A stretch of DNA of 64,000 nt from CBDEUK01 sp965250225 (GTDB lineage Bacteria > Pseudomonadota > Gammaproteobacteria > Eutrophobiales > Eutrophobiaceae), in the NCBI GenBank assembly GCA_965250225.1, contig CBDFNQ010000033.1, forward strand, positions 74,826 through 138,825. The letters run 5' to 3'. Below the pieces are notes generated by a model. That model worked only from the letters and a program-made list of their open reading frames with translations. It ran no database searches and was not told the origin of the DNA. Position numbers and translations under genes: made by a program. Of this stretch, positions 54,916 to 62,704 are shown one piece after another. Positions within the stretch are counted from its first letter, which is position 1, and each line of letters opens with the position of its first letter.

Positions 54916-57900
54916 ATGGCACGATTGACTGATGAACAGATAAACCGACTCAAGCAAGACATCTCCCTGCAACGATTAGTCGAAGCTCAGGGCATCAAAT
55001 TAAAGAAACACGGCAAAGACCTGCTAGGTCTGTGTCCCTTCCACGATGATAACGATCCTAGTTTAGTGATCACCCCTGAGAAAAACCTCTGGCATTGCCT
55101 GGGTGCCTGCCAGACTGGCGGCTCTGTGATTGACTGGACAATGAAATGGGAAGGCGTGAGCTTTCGACACGCAGCCGAATTATTACTGAATGATTACGAT
55201 GTGCAGGATGCACAAGTGTCGCGGGTGCAGGGACGTACAGGAGCGACCAGACCGAAACAAAGCACCGTCCGTAAATTAGATAATCCATTTGAAACCAATA
55301 TTGAGGATCAACTCTTACTCAACCGAGTGATTGATTATTATCACGACATACTGAAACAAAATACGGAAGCTCTGGCCTATGTAAAAAAACGCGGTATTAC
55401 CAATGAAGCGATTGAACATTTTAAAATTGGTGTAGCGGATCGAACCTTAGGTTATCGCTTGCCCAAAGCCAATCGTAAACCAGGGGCCGCCATCCGGGAG
55501 CAATTACAAACGATAGGGATATACCGGGAGAGTGGCCACGAACACTTTAGCGGTTCTATTATCATTCCTGTTATTGACGAACACGGCAATGTGAAGGAAG
55601 TCTATGGACGCAAAATAAGAGAGGACTTACGCAAAGGCACACCGAAACATTTGTATTTGCCGGGTCCACATAAAGGGATCTTCAATCGTGATGCACTGAA
55701 AGCCAGTAACGAAATCATTTTATGTGAATCCCTGATCGATGCCTTGAGTTTCTGGTGTAACGGTTATCGTAATGTAACGTGTAGTTATGGAATAGAAGGC
55801 TTTACGAAAGAACATCTGGAAGCCTTTAAACAAAACAATATCAAGCGCATATTAATTGCCTACGATCGTGATGCTGCCGGTGAGGAGGCCGCAAACAAAC
55901 TCTCAAAGAAACTGATTAAGGAAGGCATCGATTGTTATCGCATCCACTTCCCAAAAGGAATGGATGCGAATGACTATACATTATCAATGACACCGGCGAG
56001 TAAAGCATTAGGAGTCGTCATACGTTCGGCTGCCTGGTTAGGTGCCGGACAGGGACGTCCCAATGTCGCGGGTGCAGGAAGCACAGGAGCGACTAAAGGT
56101 AAAAAGAAACCGATCACAACAACAGCTAAAGAAGAAAATATTATAGGAAAAACAGACTCCACCTCTTTAGTGGCCGAATGTGAAACCGTTGTTAATGAAG
56201 TCTTACCCGCCAGTCCCTTGCCCGAAGCACCAGAAGCTTGTCCTCAAGAAAGTGAGGAACCAGGGAACGACAACGAAATCATTATCACACTGGCTGATCG
56301 ACGCTACAGAATAAGAGGCATCAATAAAAACCTGGGCTATGACAGTTTAAAAGTGAATGTAATGGTATCAAGTAAACAGGGAATGCATATTGATACGATA
56401 GACCTGTATCAATCACGACCACGTTCAACCTTTATTAAACAGGCATCCATTGAGTTATGCGTCAATAGTGACGTGATTAAAACAGACTTAGGCAAAGTAC
56501 TATTAAAATGTGAAACACTGCAAGAAGACAACATCAAGAAAAAACAAACACCGAAGCCGACAGGAGTACAGCTAACTGACAAAGAGAAGAAGGATGCATT
56601 CAGACTATTAAAGTCAAAGCACTTATTAAAACGCATACAGAAGGATTTTAATCTCTGCGGCATCGTGGGTGAGAACACCAATACACTGGTGGGTTATCTG
56701 TCAGCCGTATCAAGGAAACTTGATAATCCCTTAGCTGTGATAATCCAATCAACCAGTGCAGCGGGTAAGAGTTCATTAATGGAAGCGGTATTACGGTTTG
56801 TCCCGGATGATGACAAACATCAATACAGCGCAATGACAGGCCAAAGTTTGTACTACCTGGGTGAGACAAACTTAAAACACAAAGTATTAGCCATTGCCGA
56901 AGAAGAAGGGGCAGCACAAGCCTGTTATGCACTCAAGCTATTGCAATCGGAAGGGCAACTGACGATTGCATCAACAACTAAAGATCCGGAAAGTGGTGAT
57001 TTAACTACCAAGGAATACAAGGTTGAGGGTCCAGTAATGATCTTCTTAACGACAACCGCCATTGAAGTCGATGAAGAACTGATGAATCGTTGTTTAGTAT
57101 TAACGGTGAACGAAGATAGAGAACAAACGCAAGCCATACATCAACTACAACGCAAGAAACGCACGTTAGAGGGACTCATACAAAAAACAGAAAGAGAAAA
57201 AATATTAAAGACACATCAAAACGCACAGCGATTATTAAGATCGTTAAGTGTTGTTAATCCTTACGCTGAACAACTCACGTTCTTAAACGATCAGACAAGA
57301 ACACGACGAGACCACGAGAAGTATTTAACACTGATTGATTCCATTGCCTTACTGCATCAATACCAACGTGAGATAAAAACGCTTGTCCCGAACCGCAGGG
57401 AGGGAACTTGTACAAACAATAAGCCATTGCAGTATGTCGAAGTCACTATTGATGATATAGCAATAGCCAACACATTAGCACACGAGGTACTCGGTAGAAC
57501 CCTGGACGAGTTGCCACCGCAAACTAGAAAGCTATTAAGCTTGATTGATCAAATGGTGGCAGCGCAATGTAAAAAAGAAAACAAGCAACGCAACCATTAT
57601 CACTTTAGCCGCCGAGAAGTCCGTGAATATACCCTATGGGGCAATACACAATGCCGTGTGCATATGGATAGGTTGGTAGAAATGGAATACCTGTTACCGC
57701 ACTCAGGCCGCCGTGGCCAACGCTATGAATATGAATTGCTTTACGATGGTGACAGCACACAAACACAGGCACATCTGAACGGCTTAATTGATGCTAAACA
57801 GTTAAAAACTACACCTATGACACAAAGTTCGCGGGACAAGGAGGGTGAGTTCGCGGGGTCAAAACGGCCTCAAAACGGGGGGAGTGCGGCCCCAAAACGG

Positions 57901-58092
57901 GGTGATCAAATCAACCGGAAAACCAATAATAATCAGGCTTCCAGCGATATAGATAATGATAGTGACGAAAATGCCTATATAAAGGGAAATCACACAGACG
58001 CATCATACGACGTGCACGACGCACAAGTGTCGCGGGTGCAGGGAAGCACAGGAGCGACCGTACAGCCTTCTTTAGTGGCCTCTGGTAAATAA
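54916..58092 (+). CDS. Primase-ATPase replication protein (CHC2 zinc finger, Toprim, P-loop)
   Basis: 1058 residues. The CHC2 zinc finger (residues 33-66) uses LCPFHDD and HCLGACQTGG. The DnaG catalytic core and Toprim follow, with ILCESLIDALSFW, a Toprim LIAYDRDAAGEEAANKL near 315. After a linker comes a P-loop ATPase: IQSTSAAGKSSLMEAVL (Walker A near 616), VLAIAEEEGAAQA as Walker B-like, and FLTTTAIEVDEELMNRCL. The C-terminal region looks like a winged helix (YHFSRREVREYTLWGNTQCR). Three linkers contain the GGA element in frame (near residues 95, 377 and 1032). Together with the recombinase two bases downstream, it is the replication part of an integrative element. GGGAGG is the ribosome-binding site. 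Confidence 0.88.
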   Translation: MARLTDEQINRLKQDISLQRLVEAQGIKLKKHGKDLLGLCPFHDDNDPSLVITPEKNLWHCLGACQTGGSVIDWTMKWEGVSFRHAAELLLNDYDVQDAQVSRVQGRTGATRPKQSTVRKLDNPFETNIEDQLLLNRVIDYYHDILKQNTEALAYVKKRGITNEAIEHFKIGVADRTLGYRLPKANRKPGAAIREQLQTIGIYRESGHEHFSGSIIIPVIDEHGNVKEVYGRKIREDLRKGTPKHLYLPGPHKGIFNRDALKASNEIILCESLIDALSFWCNGYRNVTCSYGIEGFTKEHLEAFKQNNIKRILIAYDRDAAGEEAANKLSKKLIKEGIDCYRIHFPKGMDANDYTLSMTPASKALGVVIRSAAWLGAGQGRPNVAGAGSTGATKGKKKPITTTAKEENIIGKTDSTSLVAECETVVNEVLPASPLPEAPEACPQESEEPGNDNEIIITLADRRYRIRGINKNLGYDSLKVNVMVSSKQGMHIDTIDLYQSRPRSTFIKQASIELCVNSDVIKTDLGKVLLKCETLQEDNIKKKQTPKPTGVQLTDKEKKDAFRLLKSKHLLKRIQKDFNLCGIVGENTNTLVGYLSAVSRKLDNPLAVIIQSTSAAGKSSLMEAVLRFVPDDDKHQYSAMTGQSLYYLGETNLKHKVLAIAEEEGAAQACYALKLLQSEGQLTIASTTKDPESGDLTTKEYKVEGPVMIFLTTTAIEVDEELMNRCLVLTVNEDREQTQAIHQLQRKKRTLEGLIQKTEREKILKTHQNAQRLLRSLSVVNPYAEQLTFLNDQTRTRRDHEKYLTLIDSIALLHQYQREIKTLVPNRREGTCTNNKPLQYVEVTIDDIAIANTLAHEVLGRTLDELPPQTRKLLSLIDQMVAAQCKKENKQRNHYHFSRREVREYTLWGNTQCRVHMDRLVEMEYLLPHSGRRGQRYEYELLYDGDSTQTQAHLNGLIDAKQLKTTPMTQSSRDKEGEFAGSKRPQNGGSAAPKRGDQINRKTNNNQASSDIDNDSDENAYIKGNHTDASYDVHDAQVSRVQGSTGATVQPSLVASGK
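55200..55247 (+). repeat. Double-hairpin GGA element, primase copy 1
   Basis: Hairpin A TGTGC-AGGAT-GCACA (55200-55214). Outer stem GTCGC (55218-55222)/GCGAC (55243-55247) encloses GTGC-AGGGAC-GTAC (55225-55238, one G-U pair), then AGGA. Translated in frame as DVQDAQVSRVQGRTGAT, between the zinc finger and the catalytic core. Confidence 0.75.
56047..56093 (+). repeat. Double-hairpin GGA element, primase copy 2
   Basis: Hairpin A GGAC-AGGGAC-GTCC (56047-56060). Outer stem GTCGC (56065-56069)/GCGAC (56089-56093) encloses GTGC-AGGAA-GCAC (56072-56084), then AGGA. Read in a different phase in its first part, as GQGRPNVAGAGSTGAT, between Toprim and the ATPase part. Hairpin A differs in base sequence from copy 1 but is compensated on both sides. 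Confidence 0.75.
58012..58058 (+). repeat. Double-hairpin GGA element, primase copy 3
   Basis: Hairpin A GTGC-ACGAC-GCAC (58012-58024; the loop here lacks GGA). Outer stem GTCGC (58029-58033)/GCGAC (58054-58058) encloses GTGC-AGGGAA-GCAC (58036-58049), then AGGA. Translated as DVHDAQVSRVQGSTGAT, close to the C-terminus of the primase. Confidence 0.75.
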
Positions 58093-58094
58093 CA

Positions 58095-59105
58095 ATGCCA
58101 ATACGCAGGAAGCGCGACACCAGTGCCGCGCAATCTGCGCGGCGTTCACTGTTTCCTGAATGCCCACGTTCAGGTATCACGCCATACCTTCGTGATTATC
58201 TGCAATGGTCAGAAGTCTCCGGCCACAGCCGCGATACAATTAAACGACGAGACGCGGCATTACGGCGCTTTATCTGTTGGTGTGATGAACGCGACTTACA
58301 ACAACCGCAACAAATCACCAAGCCAATATTAGAACGTTACAAACGATATCTATTTTATTACCGTAAACCCGATGGCGATCCATTAAGTATTGGATCACAA
58401 AACGTCATGCTGACACCGATACGATCATTTTTTAAATGGCTTACAAAAGAGAATCATATTTTATATAACCCGGCCAGTGAATTGGAGATACCGAAGAAAC
58501 CGAAACGCTTACCGAAAGCAATATTACAACTGGACGATATTGAGAATGTTTTAAATCAAACCAATATTGAAACCGTCCAGGGTATTAGAGACAGAGCCAT
58601 CATTGAAGTGTTGTACTCAACAGGACTAAGACGAATGGAACTGGTGGCCTTAAGTATTTATGATATTGATGTTAAACGTTCGATTGTTTATGTACGAGAA
58701 GGTAAGGGAAATAAAGATAGAGTCATACCGATAGGTGAACGTGCCTTAGCCTGGTTAGAAAAATATAAACTGGATGTGCGTCCCGAACTTATTGTTGAAC
58801 CGGATAATGGGATATTATTTATTACTGATTACGGTGAGGCGTTTGAACGCGATCAATTAACAGCGCTCGTTAAAAAATATTTAAACAAAGCAAAGCTGGA
58901 TGTGGTGGGTTCGTGCCATTTGTTTAGACACGCTTGTGCCACGCATATGCTGGATAACGGTGCCGACATACGTTTTATACAAGCAATGCTTGGCCACGAT
59001 GATTTAAACACGACAGAGATCTATACACGGGTCTCGATAGAGAAATTAAAAGCCGTACACAGTGCGACACATCCGACGACAAAGAACAGTGCATCAGACG
59101 GATAG
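58095..59105 (+). CDS. Tyrosine recombinase (XerC/D-like integrase)
   Basis: 336 residues. The N-terminal SAM-like domain (YLRDYLQWSEVSGHSRDTIK) is followed by the catalytic domain with Arg in STGLRRMELVAL, Lys in REGKGNKDRVIP, HxxR in CHLFRHACATHML, His in MLGHDDLNTTEIYTRV and the nucleophile Tyr in EIYTRV. It lacks the extra helix of integron integrases. It begins 2 bp after the primase, so the pair is one operon. It presumably integrates and excises the module; an att site is not identified. Confidence 0.93.
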   Translation: MPIRRKRDTSAAQSARRSLFPECPRSGITPYLRDYLQWSEVSGHSRDTIKRRDAALRRFICWCDERDLQQPQQITKPILERYKRYLFYYRKPDGDPLSIGSQNVMLTPIRSFFKWLTKENHILYNPASELEIPKKPKRLPKAILQLDDIENVLNQTNIETVQGIRDRAIIEVLYSTGLRRMELVALSIYDIDVKRSIVYVREGKGNKDRVIPIGERALAWLEKYKLDVRPELIVEPDNGILFITDYGEAFERDQLTALVKKYLNKAKLDVVGSCHLFRHACATHMLDNGADIRFIQAMLGHDDLNTTEIYTRVSIEKLKAVHSATHPTTKNSASDG

Positions 59106-59642
59106 ATCGAGTCGTCGACTGCTGTCCCGGTGCTTGCATTTGTCTTCGGGGGTTCACAGCGTCCCTCAGCCAGGCAACCACCGGGCCAGCTGCATCGATG
59201 GCGTGTTTGAGATCAGCGCCATGGTTTAACACCGTAAAAGAAAAAGGAGCAACACATCCTTAAAACAGCCAAGGAAGTGTTGTCATTAAATAAATAAAAA
59301 AACAGAAGGTAGCCCTCCCTGGTCCCGCAAAAGCGAATGAACCCGAGCAGCAAAAATGCGCAACCAGGGAAGGCGATTGAGAAGCCAAATGGCGGCCACT
59401 CAACATAATGCGGGATTGTGCGCTATGGCAAACCGCGCCACAGTCCGCTGATGCCGCCCAATCTGCACTATGTTAAATGGCCGCAAAGACTTGCCCGGTG
59501 TGCTTCGCACGATTAACGGCTATTACTTCCCGCCCGCCCATTGTCTGTTTAAAACGGCTCGCACTGCGTTGCTCGTTCCCGTTTTAAACAGCCAATCCCT
59601 ATAAAAAAGAAAGCAACTAAAGAAAATAATGCACTATACTTG
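59106..59642. other. Gene-free structured region after the recombinase
   Basis: These 537 bases contain no convincing gene but several inverted repeats: TCCCTGGT (59316)/ACCAGGGA (59363); a 27-bp imperfect pair at 59391-59418/59457-59484; and a perfect 13-bp pair CTGTTTAAAACGG (59545-59557)/CCGTTTTAAACAG (59579-59591). A minus-strand frame across 59100-59232 (with WLRDAVNPRRQMQAPGQQST) resembles translated repeat sequence I have seen in other proteobacteria, and is more likely a repeat than a gene. The region may hold ends or recombination sites of the mobile module. Confidence 0.5.
59390..59485. repeat. attC-like imperfect inverted repeat
   Basis: The two arms match at 22 of 27 positions. 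The left arm contains ACTCAAC (59398-59404), fitting the integron core RYYYAAC, and the right arm contains GTTAAAT (59472-59478), fitting GTTRRRY, 81 bp from end to end. Inner boxes GCGGGATTG and CAATCTGC can pair. The size and cores fit an attC site, and a toxin-antitoxin pair follows, a common cassette cargo; however, no integron integrase is present. Confidence 0.4.
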
Positions 59643-59663
59643 TTATACGCCAATAGCGTATAA
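59643..59663. promoter_or_regulatory. Palindromic operator before the toxin-antitoxin pair
   Basis: TTATACGC (59643-59650) and GCGTATAA (59656-59663) form a perfect 8-bp inverted repeat with a five-base spacer. The right half overlaps TATAAT (59659-59664), a likely -10 box, seven bases before the toxin start. This is the usual place of an autoregulatory operator bound by the antitoxin. Confidence 0.7.
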
Positions 59664-59670
59664 TGGCCGA

Positions 59671-59991
59671 ATGGTCATTATTGAGACAACCATCTTTACC
59701 CGGCTTATCCAGGAATTAATGGACGATGATAGTTATGGTGAATTGCAGGACGCACTTATACAGAAGCCGGATAGTGGTGATTTGATGACCGGTGGTGGTG
59801 GCATACGGAAAGTGCGCTGGAAGATTGAAGGCAAAGGTAAACGTGGTGGTTCACGGATTATTTATTATTGGCATACGGCGGATGATCAATTGTTAATGTT
59901 ATATGGCTATAGCAAAGCGGATAAAAAAGATTTAACCCAGGACCAGATAAAAAGTTTGCGAGCAATCGTTGAGAGGTGGAAAAATGAATGA
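59671..59991 (+). CDS. HigB/RelE-family toxin
   Basis: 106 residues from the ATG at 59671 (MVIIETTIFTRLIQELMDDD), which matches the usual family start; an in-frame ATG at 59629 lies upstream of the operator and is rejected. Family segments are SGDLMTGGGGIRKVRWKIEG, KGKRGGSRIIYYWH and LLMLYGYSKADKKDL. Toxins of this group cut mRNA on the ribosome. The antitoxin gene overlaps by 8 bases; the toxin-first order is the Hig type. Confidence 0.9.
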   Translation: MVIIETTIFTRLIQELMDDDSYGELQDALIQKPDSGDLMTGGGGIRKVRWKIEGKGKRGGSRIIYYWHTADDQLLMLYGYSKADKKDLTQDQIKSLRAIVERWKNE

Positions 59992-60274
59992 TGAAATGTT
60001 TAATGAATTATTAGAAAGTGTGAAAGAGATGGATCAGATCCTGAAAGGTAAAAAGAAGCCCTCACGGAAATTTACCTTTAAAGAACCCAAAGTTAAATCC
60101 ATTCGGGAAAAGACAGGCTTATCGCAAACGCACTTTGCAAGGTTAATTGGTGTCAGTAAACGCACCCTGGAAAACTGGGAACAGGGTAGACGCAATCCTA
60201 CCGGTCCTGCGCGTGCGTTATTAAAGATTGTAGGAACTGATCCGAAAAGTGCGATACAAGCGTTGCATAGTTAA
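59984..60274 (+). CDS. HigA-like XRE antitoxin
   Basis: 96 residues from the ATG at 59984; GAGAGGTGG lies just upstream within the toxin gene. The helix-turn-helix covers the second half (VKSIREKTGLSQTHFARLIG, VSKRTLENWEQGRRNPTGPA). The N-terminal Lys-rich tail should wrap the toxin. It overlaps the toxin end. It most likely represses the operon through the palindrome at 59643-59663. Confidence 0.9.
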   Translation: MNDEMFNELLESVKEMDQILKGKKKPSRKFTFKEPKVKSIREKTGLSQTHFARLIGVSKRTLENWEQGRRNPTGPARALLKIVGTDPKSAIQALHS

Positions 60275-60296
60275 ACGAACAGGTTAAAATCTGACG

Positions 60297-61055
60297 ATGC
60301 AAGCAAGGATGTTAAATCAAAAACCGCTTATAGGGGCCAAAAATAGGCCTCGCCGTTCTTCCTGGAAAAAATCATCTGTAAGTCCTTGGGCGCATAAGAA
60401 AAAACCGCGTCTTAAAGTACGATGCGCATCAGGTCAAACACTTCCCGGACAGTATTACGATCAAGAAACTAATCTTCACTATAACCACTTCCGTTATTAT
60501 GATCCTGCATTAGGAAGGTTTATTACAAGTGATCCGATAGGAATTTATGTTGGGCTAAACACGTATAGTTATGCATCGATGAACCCTTTAGCTGGTTTTG
60601 ATATGTTTGGTTTAGAAGATAATAAACATCCAAGGCATGAACTAATGGATAACATCATGGATCAACATCATGGAGAAACAACGCAGGATTTAGATCGTAC
60701 TGATTACGACGCGGTTTTCGGAGATGGTAAACTGGAAAAAGGATTAAATGAAGGTGCTCCTATAGCAGAAAAGGCCTTGACGAGAGGATTGGATAAAATA
60801 GCTGGTGATGCAAAAAAAGAACTTAAAAAGAAGCTTGATCTGAAGAAACCTGAGCTAAAGGAAAAAGTTTTAGGGGAAGCGACGAAAAAAAACTTGGAAA
60901 GAATGAAAGAATACGAAAAAAATAAAAAAATAGTAGATGACTGGATAAAGGAACAGGAGCAGAAAAAGAAAGAGGCAGAGGAAAATGATCCTGGAGGAGA
61001 AGATGATGAGGAGGATGAGGAATTAGGCTTTTGCCCAATACCAAGAGATAATTGA
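60297..61055 (+). CDS. Orphan RHS C-terminal cassette, open copy of the main tip
   Basis: 252 residues. The first 45 (basic, from MQARMLNQKPLIG) are unrelated to RHS. From LPGQYYDQETNLHYNHFRYY (about 60,440) it follows the RHS core of the giant protein and then the same variable tip: DPIGIYVGLNTYSYASMNP, MFGLED, KEGAPIAEKALTRGLDKI-like, a Lys-rich helix and an acidic end closing in LGFCPIPRDN. The first part of the core differs from the giant at many silent positions, while the later part is nearly identical. Here the A tract (60885-60892) has 8 A and the frame stays open. The tip is helical and charged; I see no known toxin motif. Confidence 0.75.
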   Translation: MQARMLNQKPLIGAKNRPRRSSWKKSSVSPWAHKKKPRLKVRCASGQTLPGQYYDQETNLHYNHFRYYDPALGRFITSDPIGIYVGLNTYSYASMNPLAGFDMFGLEDNKHPRHELMDNIMDQHHGETTQDLDRTDYDAVFGDGKLEKGLNEGAPIAEKALTRGLDKIAGDAKKELKKKLDLKKPELKEKVLGEATKKNLERMKEYEKNKKIVDDWIKEQEQKKKEAEENDPGGEDDEEDEELGFCPIPRDN

Positions 61056-61079
61056 GTTTGAATGTAAATAGAAAATGAC

Positions 61080-62450
61080 ATGCCTATAAAAATTATTAAA
61101 ACATCCATCATGATACTGTCGGTCTTGGCTGTTATGATCGCACTATCTTTATTAATAGAACGTTCTAGTCAAGATGACGAGGTGGATGAAATCGTCATCA
61201 ACTCTCTATACAAAGACGAACCCGATATTCCCCAGGCTGAAAATGTCGCCTATGCGATCATTGGTTTTACAGCACCTGAAGATGTAGAAGATATTCACGA
61301 ATACGGCGTATCTCTTGTGGATGAAGCTCTAAAAGCCAGTGCCAAGCTTCAAACCAATAGTACTCCTAAATTTAAACCCGCTGAAAACGAACTGAAAATT
61401 ATAAACGAGACCGAAAAAAATGTTTGTTGGTGGAAAACAAAATATTACGAAGCGACACATGAAGAAAATTGTATGTCGAGCGAAGAGCTTATTATAGTAA
61501 TCGGCAAGAATATTACATTATTGTCTCGATATATGACATGGCATAAATACAGTCAGATAAAAAGAAAAGTTTCTGAATCGAGAAACGATGGCTTAATATC
61601 ACCTTCTCATAGAATATTTTTGGCCTACCTTAGAGAATTAATACAGCAAAATAAAATTAATTTAGCGTTGAAACTTTTGTCGGATGATATCAAGCTATGG
61701 AAAAACTTAGCTAGAGAGCATGGAACATGGTTGCAAAAAATGAGGATATTATTAGCATTGAACGATGATCTAAGAATGATAAAAACATTGACAGAATTAG
61801 GCCATTATAATTTTTACCATCAAGAATACATGCATAACTTGTTTGAACCGATTGGCATTCAAAACTGGGCACTAGCGGATACGTATACAGTGGAATTTAG
61901 ATTGTCCGAACTAAAATACTGCCTGGACGAAGGGATAGCTTATGTTGAAGCAAATACATGCTTAAAAAAACAACAAGGGTTGTTTTATCAACGAAACAAA
62001 ACGTTAAAGAGAATTTCTGAACATATTGAGGAAATGGTGAAAACTATTGCCCCTGATCCTGAAAACGTATATTTAAATTGTTTGAATGTTCAAACTGAAG
62101 AAAATGAAGGTATAAAAGATTGGCTGGATAAACATCTATACAATTACAAAGGCAATAAAGTGTATGAGCATTTCACGAATTATAGTAGCAAAAAAAACCT
62201 TTGTGATGTTTTGAGGCTGATTCATAGAACAGATGCTTCTTTGTTATTGATAAAGCGTTATGTTGAAATATTGCAGAATGGAAGCGGAGATATTGAGAAG
62301 ATAATCAATAAAAACGATGAGGGTTATTATTCTTACCCGCTCATATGGGATCAAGATAATAATACGATTTCTATTGACAAAGGCAACCTCTATCAACGGG
62401 ATTTTGAGTTAAGGTTACCACCATTAAACGAGCCTGTTCAGGAACACTAA
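61080..62450 (+). CDS. RHS-associated membrane-anchored protein, open copy
   Basis: 456 residues. One N-terminal membrane segment (IKTSIMILSVLAVMIALSLL), an acidic stretch, and a large helical domain with AYAIIGFTAPEDVEDIHEYG, CWWKTKYYEATHEENC, LADTYTVEFRLSELKYCLDE and a second pair of Cys. The 8-A tract at 62190-62197 keeps the frame that is lost in the copy at 50303. It starts 24 bp after the orphan RHS tip. No family recognised; a partner or immunity role is inferred from its fixed place behind the same tip in both copies. Confidence 0.75.
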   Translation: MPIKIIKTSIMILSVLAVMIALSLLIERSSQDDEVDEIVINSLYKDEPDIPQAENVAYAIIGFTAPEDVEDIHEYGVSLVDEALKASAKLQTNSTPKFKPAENELKIINETEKNVCWWKTKYYEATHEENCMSSEELIIVIGKNITLLSRYMTWHKYSQIKRKVSESRNDGLISPSHRIFLAYLRELIQQNKINLALKLLSDDIKLWKNLAREHGTWLQKMRILLALNDDLRMIKTLTELGHYNFYHQEYMHNLFEPIGIQNWALADTYTVEFRLSELKYCLDEGIAYVEANTCLKKQQGLFYQRNKTLKRISEHIEEMVKTIAPDPENVYLNCLNVQTEENEGIKDWLDKHLYNYKGNKVYEHFTNYSSKKNLCDVLRLIHRTDASLLLIKRYVEILQNGSGDIEKIINKNDEGYYSYPLIWDQDNNTISIDKGNLYQRDFELRLPPLNEPVQEH

Positions 62451-62454
62451 ACCA

Positions 62455-62474
62455 CTACCGGCTGATGCCGGTAG
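62455..62474. terminator. Perfect hairpin after the RHS-associated gene
   Basis: CTACCGGC-tgat-GCCGGTAG, followed on the + strand by GTTTGTTTT. It can end the upstream gene. It also overlaps the last codons of the IS200 transposase remnant on the other strand, so it may have come with that element, whose ends are hairpins. Confidence 0.65.
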
Positions 62475-62704
62475 GTTTGTTTTCATGGGCTTCGATGTAC
62501 TGAAGTATAATGTCATTCGTGACGTTACCACTGGTCGTTGAGAAATATCCTCTGGCCCAAAATCGTTGGCCCCAGTAACATTGGCGTAACTCCGGGAATT
62601 CCATTTACAATTTCCTTGATGACCGACCTTTCACTCGCCTCATGAAATCACTCACTGATATATTCGGCGGGATTGAAACAAACATATGAACTTCCCAGTG
62701 TTCC
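62455..62704 (-). pseudogene. IS200/IS605-type transposase TnpA remnant
   Basis: The minus strand reads EVHMFVSIPPNISVSDFMRR, VKGRSSRKL, then an in-frame TAA, then MEFPELRQCYWGQRFWARGY and FSTTSGNVTNDIILQYIE to a TAG at 62455-62457. This is the C-terminal half of an IS200 Y1 transposase. The N-terminal half, with most of the HUH region, is missing where IS3 begins, and the internal stop shows the gene is dead. Confidence 0.85.

Noticed and set aside
58095..59105. Recombinase as an integron integrase
   Set aside because: The insert helix between the second and third catalytic motifs that marks IntI is absent; spacing is that of XerC/D-like enzymes.
58975..59232. 85-residue minus-strand frame after the recombinase as a gene
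   Set aside because: Overlaps the recombinase 3' end and reads through repeat-like sequence; no ribosome-binding site seen. Described as a repeat instead.
59640..59664. TTGTTA/TATAAT as the toxin-antitoxin promoter
   Set aside because: Spacing is only 13 bases; the -10 box may be real but this -35 is not acceptable.
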